A stretch of 64,000 nt of DNA from Caccoplasma sp905210875 (GCA_963931635.1 OZ007034.1:1984001-2048000), one strand, 5' to 3'. Positions 1-8,833 are shown, numbered from the stretch's first letter. The notes: a model not told the origin generated them from the sequence alone. Translations and numbers: made by a program.

Positions 1-180
1 GTTTTTGAATTCGTTTTTGTCTTTTGGAAGAACGACATTTTGGTCGTGTAGATAGATTTGTTGGTACTCAGTAATGTATTTACATACTTTCTCTAATGCA
101 TTTTCCCTGATTTGCGGATCTTTCAAACTCCGGCTGCTCAGTTCGCTGATAATGGCGTTTTTAAGCTGGTTGAGTGTCAT
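1..180 (-). CDS. N-terminal part of an unrecognised protein, cut by the window edge
   Basis: An open frame runs from an ATG at 178-180 leftward to base 1 with no stop, giving 60 residues that begin MTLNQLKNAI. It is hydrophilic, has no signal peptide and looks helical. I do not recognise the family. It lies 57 bases after the stop of the membrane protein at 238-1203 on the same strand, so the two and the WYL regulator upstream are probably one transcript. The rest of the gene is outside the window. Confidence 0.6.
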   Translation of the reverse strand, partial: MTLNQLKNAIISELSSRSLKDPQIRENALEKVCKYITEYQQIYLHDQNVVLPKDKNEFKN

Positions 181-237
181 AGTATTCGATAATTATGTTA
201 TAGATGTTTCTAGAGGTATTTTTCAAGCATTGGTTTT

Positions 238-1203
238 TCAGTCGTGATAGTAGTCGTAGAACATTTCGTAGTAGTCCTCGTAGAGATTGAGGGGCTCTTC
301 GAGATAATCTTCCCGGCTTAGCTTTGGCAGGGGCGAGGGAGGGAGTATCGTATCTTTGGGCATTGGAGACGTGTAGGTTACCGTGCGATTTTCATAGTCA
401 AGTTCTCCAATTTCCGTTAGTGGCCTGTTGGGGTCGAGGTTGAAGTGCGATTTGTATTTCCTGGACGCCCATATTTCCTTCTTTCTCTGTTCGTATGGTC
501 TGACAAGGAAAATTTGAATGGCTACGGTTAAAAGCACAATCAGTACAATTGTTCCCCGTAATGCTGCTCCAAAAGAGAGGTTTATCTCCTTCCTGGGCGA
601 AACAAGCCCCCGAGGTTTCCCTTTCCCGTCTTTCTTGTTTGGTGTTCTTTTCTTATACGTCTTTTTTATATTCTTTCTGCCCTCCCTGCCATGACTGGCA
701 GTGGTGACGGAGTTTTCATTTATATTTACGGTATCGGCTTCGGTTTCTTCTTCGTCGTCTTCAAACTTATACCCGTATTCAAATTCGCCATTGTCATAGA
801 TAGTTATGAAGCTGTTCAATTCCTCGTCATATACAATTCGGTCTATATGTCTCTTGTCGGTATTGTCAGGGCTGCATGTTTCGATTCCTCTGGCTTTTTC
901 TTCTTCTTTTCGCTTGTCGATATAATAATGAATACTATTCTTGTCGAGGTATTTGGTCGTAATATCCTTTTTAGGGTTGTTGTGTGATTCCGGAGTGAGA
1001 CTACTTTTGTCGGGATTCTTTTTTACCGATGTGGAAATTTTCCCGGTCCTGGTGGGTATCGCTTTGGCCTTTGTGTTTTTCCCGGCATGGGCGTTTTTCT
1101 CCTTTGGGCGCACCTCTTCCGGCGACGTGTGGTTTTTTACGGACTTTCGTGAGGCTTTCGAGATGGACGGGGAGGCCTCTTTTCGAATAGACTGCTTATT
1201 CAT
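238..1203 (-). CDS. Hypothetical single-pass membrane protein with highly charged cytosolic part
   Basis: 321 residues with the ATG at 1203. I chose this start because ATGAATAA makes it overlap the stop of the WYL gene by 8 bases, a usual sign of translational coupling; longer in-frame starts at 1248 or 1320 would run further into that gene. There is no N-terminal signal. Residues 1-85 are rich in Lys, Ser and Thr; an acidic patch (DDEEETEAD) lies near 149-157 and a Lys/Arg-rich stretch near 174-197. A single hydrophobic segment (IVLIVLLTVAIQIFLV) lies near 219-234, followed by about 87 residues ending in an acidic, tyrosine-rich tail. This suggests a signal anchor with the N-terminal two thirds in the cytosol. 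I do not recognise the family. A function linked to the regulator upstream is only inferred from the overlap. Confidence 0.7.
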   Translation of the reverse strand: MNKQSIRKEASPSISKASRKSVKNHTSPEEVRPKEKNAHAGKNTKAKAIPTRTGKISTSVKKNPDKSSLTPESHNNPKKDITTKYLDKNSIHYYIDKRKEEEKARGIETCSPDNTDKRHIDRIVYDEELNSFITIYDNGEFEYGYKFEDDEEETEADTVNINENSVTTASHGREGRKNIKKTYKKRTPNKKDGKGKPRGLVSPRKEINLSFGAALRGTIVLIVLLTVAIQIFLVRPYEQRKKEIWASRKYKSHFNLDPNRPLTEIGELDYENRTVTYTSPMPKDTILPPSPLPKLSREDYLEEPLNLYEDYYEMFYDYYHD

Positions 1204-2110
1204 GACTTTCGGGGGTGTTGCGTGCAGTTGCTTGTACATATATGTCATAAAGCCTTTGACGTAGTGAGGCCGGTTTAATGACTTCGACCGAGCGACTGCG
1301 GGAGAGAAGTTCCATGACAAAGTCGTTGGTGATGCGCAATCTAAGTTTTATCACGAGGCCTTCGTCGTTGTCCGACACGATTTCTTGTGATTCGTGCAAC
1401 GGCAATGTTTTGACAAACTTGCCATCGAGAGAGTCATACCGCAAGATGATTTCCTCGACAGGTATCTGCGGGTCGTTCCAGATGCCGAAACTTTCCCGGA
1501 ACAAGGCCGGAATGTCTATATCCTCCCGACGGGTGAATGGCTTGTCGGCCGCAATGCGGAAAAGAGAGATGCGGTCGAGTGCGAAACATTTGAGTTTTTT
1601 ATCGGTGCCCACAAGATACCAGCGATGTTGTGACTCTTTGAGATAGTATGGCTCTATCTGCTTGGTTACAACCAAATTATCATGCCTGAAGAGGGTGTAG
1701 TCAAATTCTACCGTCAACCTGTTGCGTATGGCATCGAGTATGTCGGCAATATTGGTGCTTTGTGCATGATGGCGATGATCGGCAAGGATATATTGCTGTA
1801 TGGCACTGTCATTGTCGATGGCATTCAGTATTTCGAAATTACACAGGAGCTCTTCGTGGAAATTGGCCAGACTGTTGTTCTGTACAATACCATACCCTTT
1901 GTCGTTGTGCCTGATCTCGATACCGAACAATGTCCTTATCGTACCAAAGTCTCGTTGCAGTGTACGCACTGTGTACCCGGTTTCTTCGCCACATTGTCGA
2001 GACATGGTCCTTTTTACATACTCAATGAGATCGGGTGCAGATATATAATCGACATGCCGCAGTTTGTTGATGATGATTCCCAGCCTTCGTATTTGATTTT
2101 CTTTTGCCAT
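1196..2110 (-). CDS. WYL-domain transcriptional regulator
   Basis: 304 residues. The start at 2110 (MAKENQIRRLGIIINKL) is preferred over the upstream ATG at 2167 because family members begin just before the helix-turn-helix. Residues 1-75 form a winged-helix domain of the HTH_11/DeoR type. The centre carries the WYL domain, with the signature tripeptide in HRWYLVGTDKK and the following basic FALDRI segment. The C-terminal part matches the WCX extension. WYL regulators bind DNA and sense nucleic-acid or nucleotide ligands; many are repressors next to defence or stress genes. The gene is translationally coupled to the membrane protein downstream, so it probably controls its own operon. The ligand and target cannot be read from the sequence. 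Confidence 0.88.
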   Translation of the reverse strand: MAKENQIRRLGIIINKLRHVDYISAPDLIEYVKRTMSRQCGEETGYTVRTLQRDFGTIRTLFGIEIRHNDKGYGIVQNNSLANFHEELLCNFEILNAIDNDSAIQQYILADHRHHAQSTNIADILDAIRNRLTVEFDYTLFRHDNLVVTKQIEPYYLKESQHRWYLVGTDKKLKCFALDRISLFRIAADKPFTRREDIDIPALFRESFGIWNDPQIPVEEIILRYDSLDGKFVKTLPLHESQEIVSDNDEGLVIKLRLRITNDFVMELLSRSRSVEVIKPASLRQRLYDIYVQATARNTPESHE

Positions 2111-2262
2111 GATTTTGCCTTTTGCGACAAATATAAAGGCTGACGACGACAAAACATGTCGTCGCAAAATATTTCTTTTAGAAATGAAAGAAAGAGATAA
2201 AAAAACTCCCGGGAGTTATAAAGTTGAATGATACATAAACGGTAAGTGGGGGCAGGCACGGA

Positions 2263-2297
2263 CAAAAAAAAGAGTTGCCGGAATTTCCGGCAACTCT
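2263..2297 (-). terminator. Intrinsic terminator after tRNA-His
   Basis: Inverted repeat AGTTGCCGGAA / TTCCGGCAACT flanked by a run of eight A on the plus strand, which is a U tract on the minus strand. It lies directly 3' of the tRNA. Confidence 0.85.
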
Positions 2298-2301
2298 TCG
2301 G

Positions 2302-2376
2302 GGTGAAAGATGGGGCTTGAACCCACGACCTTCGGGACCACAATCCGACGCTCTAACCAACTGAGCTACATTCACC
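2302..2376 (-). tRNA. tRNA-His (GTG)
   Basis: A full cloverleaf can be folded on the minus strand. The acceptor arm pairs GTGAATG with CTTTCAC, with one mismatch. The D-arm is GCTCAGTTGGTTAGAGC, the anticodon loop TTGTGGT gives GTG, and the T-arm contains GTTCAAG. An extra G precedes the acceptor opposite a C discriminator, the mark of histidine tRNAs. CCA is not encoded. Confidence 0.95.
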
Positions 2377-2405
2377 ATGTACACTTTGCTTTTGCAAAAG
2401 CGATG

Positions 2406-2436
2406 CAAAGATAGATGTTTTCTTTGACTTTGCAAA
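2406..2436 (-). promoter_or_regulatory. Bacteroidota-type promoter of tRNA-His
   Basis: On the minus strand TTTG (2433-2436) is followed after 19 bases by TATCTTTG (2406-2413). This matches the TTTG / TAnnTTTG promoter of the phylum. Transcription would start near 2399, some 23 bases before the tRNA. Confidence 0.8.
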
Positions 2437-2452
2437 TAATTTCCCGATTTTT

Positions 2453-3535
2453 TTATAACCCGGTATTTTCTTCAACTGCTATGTTGTGGCGGCCAAGGTG
2501 TTCCCGGGTGCGTTCGGCATATTGTGTCATGCGTCGGCGGGCTGTGGGCGAGAGCGTGTCTGGTGGGGCAGAGATTCGGTAGAGACGGAAGTCGCTGTGC
2601 CCGGTAAGGAGCGGACGGCCTGTCCACACCAGCTCGTAGGCACAATGCGAGAGGCAGGCTCGGCCCAGGGAGTCTTTCGCTAATGTAAGGGAGAGCATGG
2701 CTCCTCCGTCGGTATCGGTGCGGCTCATGTTGGAGATGAAGTTGCCCAGCGAATAGGCCACAATGTGTTTCTGTCCGGCACTGTCGGTGCGCACTTCCAT
2801 CGGTTGTACGACATGCGGGTGACTGCCGATGATGTGGGTTACACCCTGTCTCAGGAGCCAGTCGGCCAGTCGTTTTTGGCTCTCATCGGGAAGCAGGTCG
2901 TATTCGGTGCCCCAGTGCATGCAGGCGATGATGGCATCGGGGTGGAGCGGGCGCACCGTGGCAAGGTCTTGTCGAATGGTCTGCCGGTCGATGCGGTTCA
3001 CGATGCGTGGCGATGTCTCGGTGAGTCCGTTGGTGGCGTAGGTATAGTTGAGAAAGACGATACGGAATCCGTTTTTCTCGATAATCATGGGATAGCGTCG
3101 CAGCCGGTCTGTATCGTCGCGGTAGGTGCCCAGTCGGGGTATGGCGAGCGAATCGAGCATGTCCAGCGTGCGGTCGAAGCCCCGTTTTCCCCGGTCGAGG
3201 CAGTGGTTATTGGCTGTGAGCAGAATATCGAATCCACACTCTTTGACGGCATGCAGAAAGGCGTCGGGTGCCGAGAAGGCCGGATAGCCCCGGTAAGGCT
3301 TGCCGGCAAGGGTTACTTCGAGATTGGCCACGGCCAGGTCGGCTTCGGCCACTACCGGTTGTATGGCCGAGAAGCAGTGTCGGTAGTCGTAGCTGCCGTC
3401 GCTGCGGCGGGCGGCGTCGATTTGTGCCTGGTGCTGCATGAGATCGCCGACAAAAAGCAATGTAATCCTCTTCTGTGCGAAGAGGGTTACACTGCCAAAG
3501 AGAAGGAGAGGTATGAGAAAACGGGATATTCTCAT
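2453..3535 (-). CDS. CapA-family metallophosphatase, secreted
   Basis: 360 residues. An N-terminal signal peptide (MRISRFLIPLLLFGSVTLFA) is followed by the CapA/PgsA fold, a calcineurin-like phosphoesterase superfamily found in poly-gamma-glutamate capsule proteins and many proteins of unknown role. Metal-site motifs are visible: FVGDLMQH near residue 28, ANLEVT near 70, TANNHCLDRG near 107, MHWGTEY near 206, GSHPHVVQ near 237 and SLGNFISNM near 262. No other poly-glutamate genes (capB or capC) are nearby, so a capsule role is not supported; a periplasmic hydrolase is more likely. It follows folD by 17 bases on the same strand and is probably co-transcribed with it. Confidence 0.88.
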   Translation of the reverse strand: MRISRFLIPLLLFGSVTLFAQKRITLLFVGDLMQHQAQIDAARRSDGSYDYRHCFSAIQPVVAEADLAVANLEVTLAGKPYRGYPAFSAPDAFLHAVKECGFDILLTANNHCLDRGKRGFDRTLDMLDSLAIPRLGTYRDDTDRLRRYPMIIEKNGFRIVFLNYTYATNGLTETSPRIVNRIDRQTIRQDLATVRPLHPDAIIACMHWGTEYDLLPDESQKRLADWLLRQGVTHIIGSHPHVVQPMEVRTDSAGQKHIVAYSLGNFISNMSRTDTDGGAMLSLTLAKDSLGRACLSHCAYELVWTGRPLLTGHSDFRLYRISAPPDTLSPTARRRMTQYAERTREHLGRHNIAVEENTGL

Positions 3536-3552
3536 ACGATGGGGGTATATCG

Positions 3553-4434
3553 TTATTTATAAATAGCTTTTTTGCCGGCCAGTAAGGTGTTGCGCATGAG
3601 CGAGACAATGGTCATGGGGCCTACGCCGCCGGGTACGGGCGTAATGTAAGAACACTTCGGAGCCACTTCGTCGAAGAGTACGTCGCCGTTGAGACGGAAG
3701 CCCGATTTTTTCGAGGCGTCAGGTACACGTGTGGTTCCCACGTCGATGATGACGGCACCCTCTTTTACCATGTCGGCCGTTACGAAATTGGGCTGACCGA
3801 GGGCGGCAATGATGATGTCGGCCTCGCGGCACATCTCTTTCAGATTTTTCGAGGCGCTGTGGCATACGGTGACAGTGGCATTGCCCGGATTGGTTTTTTG
3901 CATCATGAGCATGGCAACCGGCTTGCCGACGATATTGCTGCGACCCAGTACGACACAGTGTTTGCCTTTGGTGTCGATGTCATAGCGTTTGAGCAACTCC
4001 ATGATGCCGGCCGGGGTAGCCGATACGAAGCAGGGCAGGCCGATAGACATGCGGCCTACGTTGATGGGGTGGAAACCGTCGACATCTTTTCGGTAGTCGA
4101 TGGCCTCGATGATGTGTTGCTCGGAAATATGCTTGGGCAGAGGCAGTTGTACGATGGAACCGTCGACATCGGGGTCGTTGTTCAGCCGTTCTACCTCTTT
4201 CAGAAGTTCTTCTTCGGTGATGTCGTCTTCGTGGCGAATGAGGGTCGATTTGAAGCCGCACTGTTCGCAGGCTTTCACTTTATGGGCGACATAGGTTTCG
4301 CTGCCGCCGTCGTGGCCCACCAAGATGGCGGCCAGGTGCGGGCGTTTGCCTCCGCGGGCTACGATTCCGGAAACTTCGGCAGCTATTTCCTGCTTTATCT
4401 GTTCCGAGATGGCTTTTCCGTCAATTAATTGCAT
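3553..4434 (-). CDS. folD: Bifunctional methylenetetrahydrofolate dehydrogenase / methenyl-THF cyclohydrolase
   Basis: 293 residues, the normal FolD length. It interconverts 5,10-methylene-, 5,10-methenyl- and 10-formyl-tetrahydrofolate in the cytosol, using NADP. The catalytic Tyr-x-x-x-Lys is present (YVAHK, Tyr48 and Lys52), as are VQLPLPKH, DVDGFHPINVGRM, the cofactor-binding GRSNIVGKPVAMLM and the C-terminal signature ITPVPGGVGPMTIVSLM. It sits between the thioredoxin lipoprotein (5-base gap) and the CapA-like gene (17-base gap), so all three probably share the promoter at 5597-5628. Confidence 0.97.
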   Translation of the reverse strand: MQLIDGKAISEQIKQEIAAEVSGIVARGGKRPHLAAILVGHDGGSETYVAHKVKACEQCGFKSTLIRHEDDITEEELLKEVERLNNDPDVDGSIVQLPLPKHISEQHIIEAIDYRKDVDGFHPINVGRMSIGLPCFVSATPAGIMELLKRYDIDTKGKHCVVLGRSNIVGKPVAMLMMQKTNPGNATVTVCHSASKNLKEMCREADIIIAALGQPNFVTADMVKEGAVIIDVGTTRVPDASKKSGFRLNGDVLFDEVAPKCSYITPVPGGVGPMTIVSLMRNTLLAGKKAIYK

Positions 4435-4439
4435 ATGGG

Positions 4440-5585
4440 TTATTGTTTATTTTGTAAGAGTTTGTCGATTGTTGCAATCATGTTTTTCCCGCGCAGGTTC
4501 CGTTCGAGAATGATGCCGTCGGGCGAGATGAGCATGATATGGGGGATTCCGTCTACGCCATACTCCTTGCGAGCGACGTCTTCGGCATCGAAGATTTGCG
4601 GCCAGGTGATTTTTTCTTTCTCAACAGCCTTTTTCAGGTTTTTCTCTTTGTCCCACACAAAGAGACCCACCACGGTAAGACCGTGGTCTTTATATTTATT
4701 GTGCAGGTGGGCCAGGTTGGGTATCTCTTGCTTGCAGGGGCCGCACCAGCTCGCCCACATGTCTACCAGCACATAATTGCCTTTCCCGAGGAAGTCGGAG
4801 AGCGCGATTTCTTTGCCATCGATGTCGCGGCCTTCAATGTCGATGTACGGTTGTCCCGGAGCAGTCTTTTCCTGAACTTTGAGGCTTTTTATTTTCCGTT
4901 GTATGTCTTTTCTCGATTTTACCCAAGGCCCCAGCTGATCGAGAATCTTTATCTGCTCATTTACATCGTAAGGCAGCAGGCTGGCATACAAGATGAGTTG
5001 CCCCAGCGCGTCGTTGTTGTGATGGGTGAGAAGGTCGTTCCGTATGGAATCTTCGGTCTGTTCCCATGGCGTTTGAAGGAGTACCAGTTGCTCGTTAAGT
5101 ATCTCTTCGGGAATTTCTGCCACGCAACGAGGCTCTTTAAGGCCCTCTTTCGCCCAATAGCTTCTGTTGAAAGAGTCGAGCCGGGCCATGTAGGTCTCTT
5201 CCAGACTGTTTATGGTCTTTAAGATACTTGACATCTGCTCGTTCATCGGGCTGCCCTGTGGAGCGAGGTGGTCGTAGAGGTCGAGTGTGATGTGGCCGTT
5301 TTCGAGTATGAAAAGGGAATATTCGTTGCGACCTAAATATACTTCGCAGATTACCGCCGTATCAATCGAGCCTTGAAACACAAACCGGTTTCCTTCGACG
5401 CGTGTACTGTCGATGTAGGCACGGTTGTCGCGCTGCCTGATGTAGATGGTGCGTCCATCAAACGTCGAGTCTTGCAACACCCCTTCGACGCGGTAGCCCG
5501 ACGGCGTTTCGTTACAGGCACAAAGCGCCAGAAGGCAACCTGCCATGCCCCATAGGGCTTTTTTTATAATTGCTGTCTTTTTCAT
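4440..5585 (-). CDS. DUF4369-thioredoxin (TlpA-like) lipoprotein
   Basis: 381 residues starting at the ATG at 5585 (MKKTAIIKKALWGMAG), which agrees with the promoter just upstream. A lipoprotein signal ends in LLALCAC. The N-terminal third is a DUF4369-type beta domain; the C-terminal part (about 245-381) is a TlpA/AhpC-like thioredoxin fold with active site WASWCGPCKQE and the cis-Pro region GVDGIPHIML. Such proteins are abundant in Bacteroidales and act as periplasmic thiol-disulfide reductases, with targets mostly unknown. A longer start at 5627 is unlikely because it lies upstream of the predicted transcription start. Confidence 0.9.
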   Translation of the reverse strand: MKKTAIIKKALWGMAGCLLALCACNETPSGYRVEGVLQDSTFDGRTIYIRQRDNRAYIDSTRVEGNRFVFQGSIDTAVICEVYLGRNEYSLFILENGHITLDLYDHLAPQGSPMNEQMSSILKTINSLEETYMARLDSFNRSYWAKEGLKEPRCVAEIPEEILNEQLVLLQTPWEQTEDSIRNDLLTHHNNDALGQLILYASLLPYDVNEQIKILDQLGPWVKSRKDIQRKIKSLKVQEKTAPGQPYIDIEGRDIDGKEIALSDFLGKGNYVLVDMWASWCGPCKQEIPNLAHLHNKYKDHGLTVVGLFVWDKEKNLKKAVEKEKITWPQIFDAEDVARKEYGVDGIPHIMLISPDGIILERNLRGKNMIATIDKLLQNKQ

Positions 5586-5596
5586 AATGAATGGTA

Positions 5597-5628
5597 CAAA
5601 TATACGCAAAATAAAAGGTAGCGACAAA
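5597..5628 (-). promoter_or_regulatory. Promoter of the thioredoxin-folD-capA-like operon
   Basis: Minus strand: TTTG at 5625-5628, 20-base spacer, TATATTTG at 5597-5604. The predicted start near 5590 leaves only about five untranslated bases before the ATG at 5585, so the message may be nearly leaderless. Confidence 0.6.
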
Positions 5629-5872
5629 CGATAACAAAGTTTTCGGTTTCGACCCGAACCACCTTTCTGTATTTTCTTTCATACAACATAAAAAACAGAA
5701 GCCGAAGCCCGGCGATTATGGGGAGGCCTCCAAACAGGGAAAATCGTATTTTCGGCAGCATAACACCATATGCAATCAACGAGGAAAACTCCTCCTACTG
5801 CATATATTTCACCTCACGCACCAAGTAGCGGCTCTTTCTTTTATAGACGCTTGCCCGGCGAAAAGGTTACAA

Positions 5873-5906
5873 AAAAACGAGAAAGTTTTTTGCTTTCTCG
5901 TTTTCT
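5873..5906 (-). terminator. Intrinsic terminator after ffh
   Basis: Inverted repeat CGAGAAAG / CTTTCTCG around a short loop, followed on the minus strand by a T run. It lies 20-55 bases past the ffh stop. The rest of 5629-5872 holds no convincing gene. Confidence 0.8.
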
Positions 5907-5927
5907 ATGAGTGGTGGAATAAATGTT

Positions 5928-7256
5928 TTAGCGACGTTTGAGTTGACTCATCATGCGGGCAGGATTTTTCCCTTGCGTCATCATGCGCATCATTTTGCGC
6001 ATGTCGTCAAACTGCTTGATGAGGCGGTTTACCTCCTGTATCGAGGTGCCGCTACCACGGGCGATGCGCTGGCGACGGCTGCTGTTGAGAATCTCGGGGT
6101 GACTGCGTTCGGTAGGAGTCATCGATTGTATAATGGCTTCGATGCTCTTGAATGCGTCGTCGTCGATGTCGATGTCTTTGATGGCCTTGCCCACACCGGG
6201 AATCATCGAGGCCAGGTCTTTGAGGTTACCCATCTTCTTGACCTGCTGTATCTGTCCGATGAAGTCGTTGAAGTCGAACTGGTTCTTGGCGATTTTCTTT
6301 TGCAGGCGGCGTGCCTCTTCTTCGTCGTATTGTTCCTGTGCCCGTTCTACAAGCGATACGATATCGCCCATGCCGAGAATACGGTCGGCCATACGTTCGG
6401 GGTGGAAGGTGTCGAGAGCCTCCATTTTTTCGCCCGTACCTACAAACTTGATGGGCTTGTTTACTACGGTACGTATCGAGAGGGCGGCACCACCGCGGGT
6501 ATCACCGTCGAGCTTGGTGAGTACGACACCGGTGAAATCGAGTCGGTCGTTGAATGCTTTCGCCGTATTCACGGCATCCTGACCGGTCATGGCATCAACT
6601 ACGAAGAGAATCTCCTGTGGGTTGATGGCCTTTTTCAGGGCTTCGATTTCGTTCATCATCTCTTCGTCGACGGCCAGACGACCGGCGGTATCGATGATGA
6701 CGAGGTCATAGTTCTGTTTGCGTGCCTCTTTTATGGCGTTCTGTGCAATTTCGACCGGCTTTTTGTTGTCGGGCTCGGCATAGACCGGAACACCGATTTG
6801 CTCTCCAAGTACTTTCAGTTGCTCGATAGCAGCAGGACGGTACACGTCGCAGGCTACCAGCAAGGGGCGTTTGGCTCGCTTGGTGCGCAGCGTCTGTGCC
6901 AGTTTGCCCGAGAATGTGGTCTTACCAGAGCCTTGCAGACCTGCCATCAGGATAATGGCCGGAGAGCCGTTCACATCGATGTCGACTGCTTTTCCACCCA
7001 TGAGTTCGGCGAGTTCGTCGTGTACGATTTTCACCATGAGCTGTCCGGGCTTCACGGCGGTAAGAACATTCATACCCAGGGCTTTGGCTTTTACCGTGTC
7101 GGTAAATTGCTTGGCAACCTTATAGTTGACGTCGGCGTCGAGCAGAGCCTTGCGCACCTCTTTCAGGGTTTCGGCTACGTTGATTTCGGTAATACGGCCT
7201 TCGCCTTTGAGTATCTTGAATGACCGTTCGAGTTTCTCGCTTAAATTTTCAAACAT
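5928..7256 (-). CDS. ffh: Signal recognition particle GTPase
   Basis: 442 residues, normal for Ffh. It binds signal sequences of nascent membrane and secreted proteins and, with SRP RNA and FtsY, delivers ribosomes to the Sec translocon. The N domain is residues 1-90. The G domain shows GLQGSGKTT (P loop, near 107-115), DTAGRLAVDEEMM, TKLDGDTRGG and GTGEKMEALDTFHPERM. The C-terminal Met-rich M domain contains SSRRQRIARGSGTS (the RNA-binding stretch) and DDMRKMMRMM. The 166-base gap to panD contains two hairpins (7294-7310 and 7328-7362), which may end the pan transcript or form an ffh leader. I saw no clear promoter. Confidence 0.98.
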   Translation of the reverse strand: MFENLSEKLERSFKILKGEGRITEINVAETLKEVRKALLDADVNYKVAKQFTDTVKAKALGMNVLTAVKPGQLMVKIVHDELAELMGGKAVDIDVNGSPAIILMAGLQGSGKTTFSGKLAQTLRTKRAKRPLLVACDVYRPAAIEQLKVLGEQIGVPVYAEPDNKKPVEIAQNAIKEARKQNYDLVIIDTAGRLAVDEEMMNEIEALKKAINPQEILFVVDAMTGQDAVNTAKAFNDRLDFTGVVLTKLDGDTRGGAALSIRTVVNKPIKFVGTGEKMEALDTFHPERMADRILGMGDIVSLVERAQEQYDEEEARRLQKKIAKNQFDFNDFIGQIQQVKKMGNLKDLASMIPGVGKAIKDIDIDDDAFKSIEAIIQSMTPTERSHPEILNSSRRQRIARGSGTSIQEVNRLIKQFDDMRKMMRMMTQGKNPARMMSQLKRR

Positions 7257-7422
7257 ATATCTCTATCTAAAATAATCGTTGCATTTGCATAAAGAGGTAA
7301 CTTTTACCTCCCATATGTAACCAACAAATCCGGAAGGTGTTGTTGTAGCGCCACTCCGGAATGTCGATTGTGCTTGTTGTCCTGCAACACGGCATTTTGT
7401 CACACCGTGGCTGGAAGTCTCT

Positions 7423-7773
7423 TTATAAGAGGCGGTTGGTCTGTGTGTCAGGGAAGATGACCGTAGGTTTGAAGTGCCGGGCTTCCTCGGCATCCATCAT
7501 GGCATAAGCTATGATGATGACGATGTCGCCGGGTTGTACCTTGCGGGCAGCTGCTCCGTTGAGGCATATCGTGCCCGAGCCTCTTTCTCCCTTGATGACA
7601 TAGGTCGAGAATCGTTCGCCGTTGTTGTTGTTGACGATGTGTACCCGTTCGCCTTCGATGATGTTGGCTGCGTCGAGCAGGTCGGCATCAATGGTGATGC
7701 TGCCGATGTAGTTGAGGTCGGCTTGTGTTACGGTTACACGGTGAATCTTTGATTTTAGTACCTCTAACAGCAT
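7423..7773 (-). CDS. panD: Aspartate 1-decarboxylase precursor
   Basis: 116 residues. PanD makes beta-alanine for pantothenate and coenzyme A. It self-cleaves to form a pyruvoyl cofactor: the Gly24-Ser25 bond is present in NYIGSITID, as is the catalytic Lys9 region (LKSKIHRVTVTQADL). The gene follows panC with a 13-base gap, so the two last steps of pantothenate synthesis are co-transcribed. Confidence 0.97.
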   Translation of the reverse strand: MLLEVLKSKIHRVTVTQADLNYIGSITIDADLLDAANIIEGERVHIVNNNNGERFSTYVIKGERGSGTICLNGAAARKVQPGDIVIIIAYAMMDAEEARHFKPTVIFPDTQTNRLL

Positions 7774-7786
7774 GACTCCTATATAT

Positions 7787-8632
7787 TTATGGGCGGTAAG
7801 TAATATTGTCGATTAAACGCACTTCACCACAATATACGGTAATGCAACCTACGATGTACGGAGCATCGTCCCACGACGAGACTGCTTGCAGGGTGTCGCC
7901 GTTCACGATTTCGTAGTACTCTACGCGCAGGTCGGGTACTTCGTTGATGGTGTCGATGACGTAGGCGATGGTCTCTTGTACCGTGTGTTGCGAGGCAAAG
8001 GTACGACTTTTAAACAGAGTTTGCGAAATGTTTACGGCATTTTTTCTCTGCTCGGGAGTCAGGCGGGTATTGCGGCTGCTCAATGCCATACCGTCGGCTT
8101 CGCGGACAATGGGGCAAGCGACGATTTCGACCGGAAATTTCAATTGCCGGTTCATTTCCCTGATGACGGCAATCTGTTGAAAATCTTTTTCTCCGAAATA
8201 GGCACGGTCGGGTTTTACCGTATCGAAGAGTTTGCTCACGATTTGAGCCACGCCGTTGAAGTGTCCCGGACGGTATTTCCCTTCCATGACGGCAGCAACC
8301 GGGCCCAAATCAAAGACGCGGGTATCGGGTTGTGGATACATCTCTTCGACCGTAGGCATGAACACGATGTGGCAGCCGGCACTTTCGAGAAGCGCACAGT
8401 CGGCTTCAGGAGTCCGGGGGTAATGTTTTAAATCGTTTTTGTCGTTAAATTGGGTAGGGTTCACAAAGACGCTCACTACACAACAGCCGTTTTCGCTCAC
8501 ACAGCGTTTTACGAGAGAAAGGTGTCCGTTGTGTAAAGCTCCCATGGTGGGGACAAGACCTATCTGTTTGCCCTCGGCGCGATAGGCGGCAATACGCGCC
8601 TGTAAATCTGAAATTTTAGAAATAATTTCCAT
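7787..8632 (-). CDS. panC: Pantothenate synthetase
   Basis: 281 residues from the ATG at 8632 (MEIISKISDLQARI). The frame extends to 8752, but that N-terminal extension is not seen in the family. The enzyme condenses pantoate with beta-alanine using ATP. Family motifs are clear: PTMGALHNGHLSL (nucleotide-binding HxGH type), VFVNPTQFN, YFGEKDFQQ and the KMSKS-like loop region LSSRNTRL. It is the first gene of panC-panD and is transcribed away from the GT5 gene at 8834. Confidence 0.97.
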   Translation of the reverse strand: MEIISKISDLQARIAAYRAEGKQIGLVPTMGALHNGHLSLVKRCVSENGCCVVSVFVNPTQFNDKNDLKHYPRTPEADCALLESAGCHIVFMPTVEEMYPQPDTRVFDLGPVAAVMEGKYRPGHFNGVAQIVSKLFDTVKPDRAYFGEKDFQQIAVIREMNRQLKFPVEIVACPIVREADGMALSSRNTRLTPEQRKNAVNISQTLFKSRTFASQHTVQETIAYVIDTINEVPDLRVEYYEIVNGDTLQAVSSWDDAPYIVGCITVYCGEVRLIDNITYRP

Positions 8633-8802
8633 GATTGGTTTTGAAAAAACGGTGCAAAAGAAGTAAATAAAACTCGAACAAAGAAGTTTTTCACAGGGAA
8701 TTTTCAAGAGAAATTTTGTAAGAAATAGTTGTACAGGGGAATATATTATCAAAAACTGTTAATCTGCTGAGTCGATATGGCGGTTTCCGATATTTTTTTT
8801 AG

Positions 8803-8810
8803 TATCTTTG
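8803..8810 (+). promoter_or_regulatory. TAnnTTTG box of the GT5-DUF4270 transcript
   Basis: TATCTTTG lies 24 bases before the chosen ATG. A good upstream TTTG at the right distance is not visible. The box places the start near 8817 and so rules out the in-frame ATG at 8777. Confidence 0.6.
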
Positions 8811-8833
8811 CAGATGAAATTTTAGACAACTGC

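Noticed and set aside
2453..3535. Poly-gamma-glutamate capsule locus
   Set aside because: Only a CapA-type phosphoesterase is present; capB and capC homologues are absent.
5907..7223. A 438-codon plus-strand frame over ffh
   Set aside because: Ffh motifs are unmistakable on the minus strand; this is a shadow.
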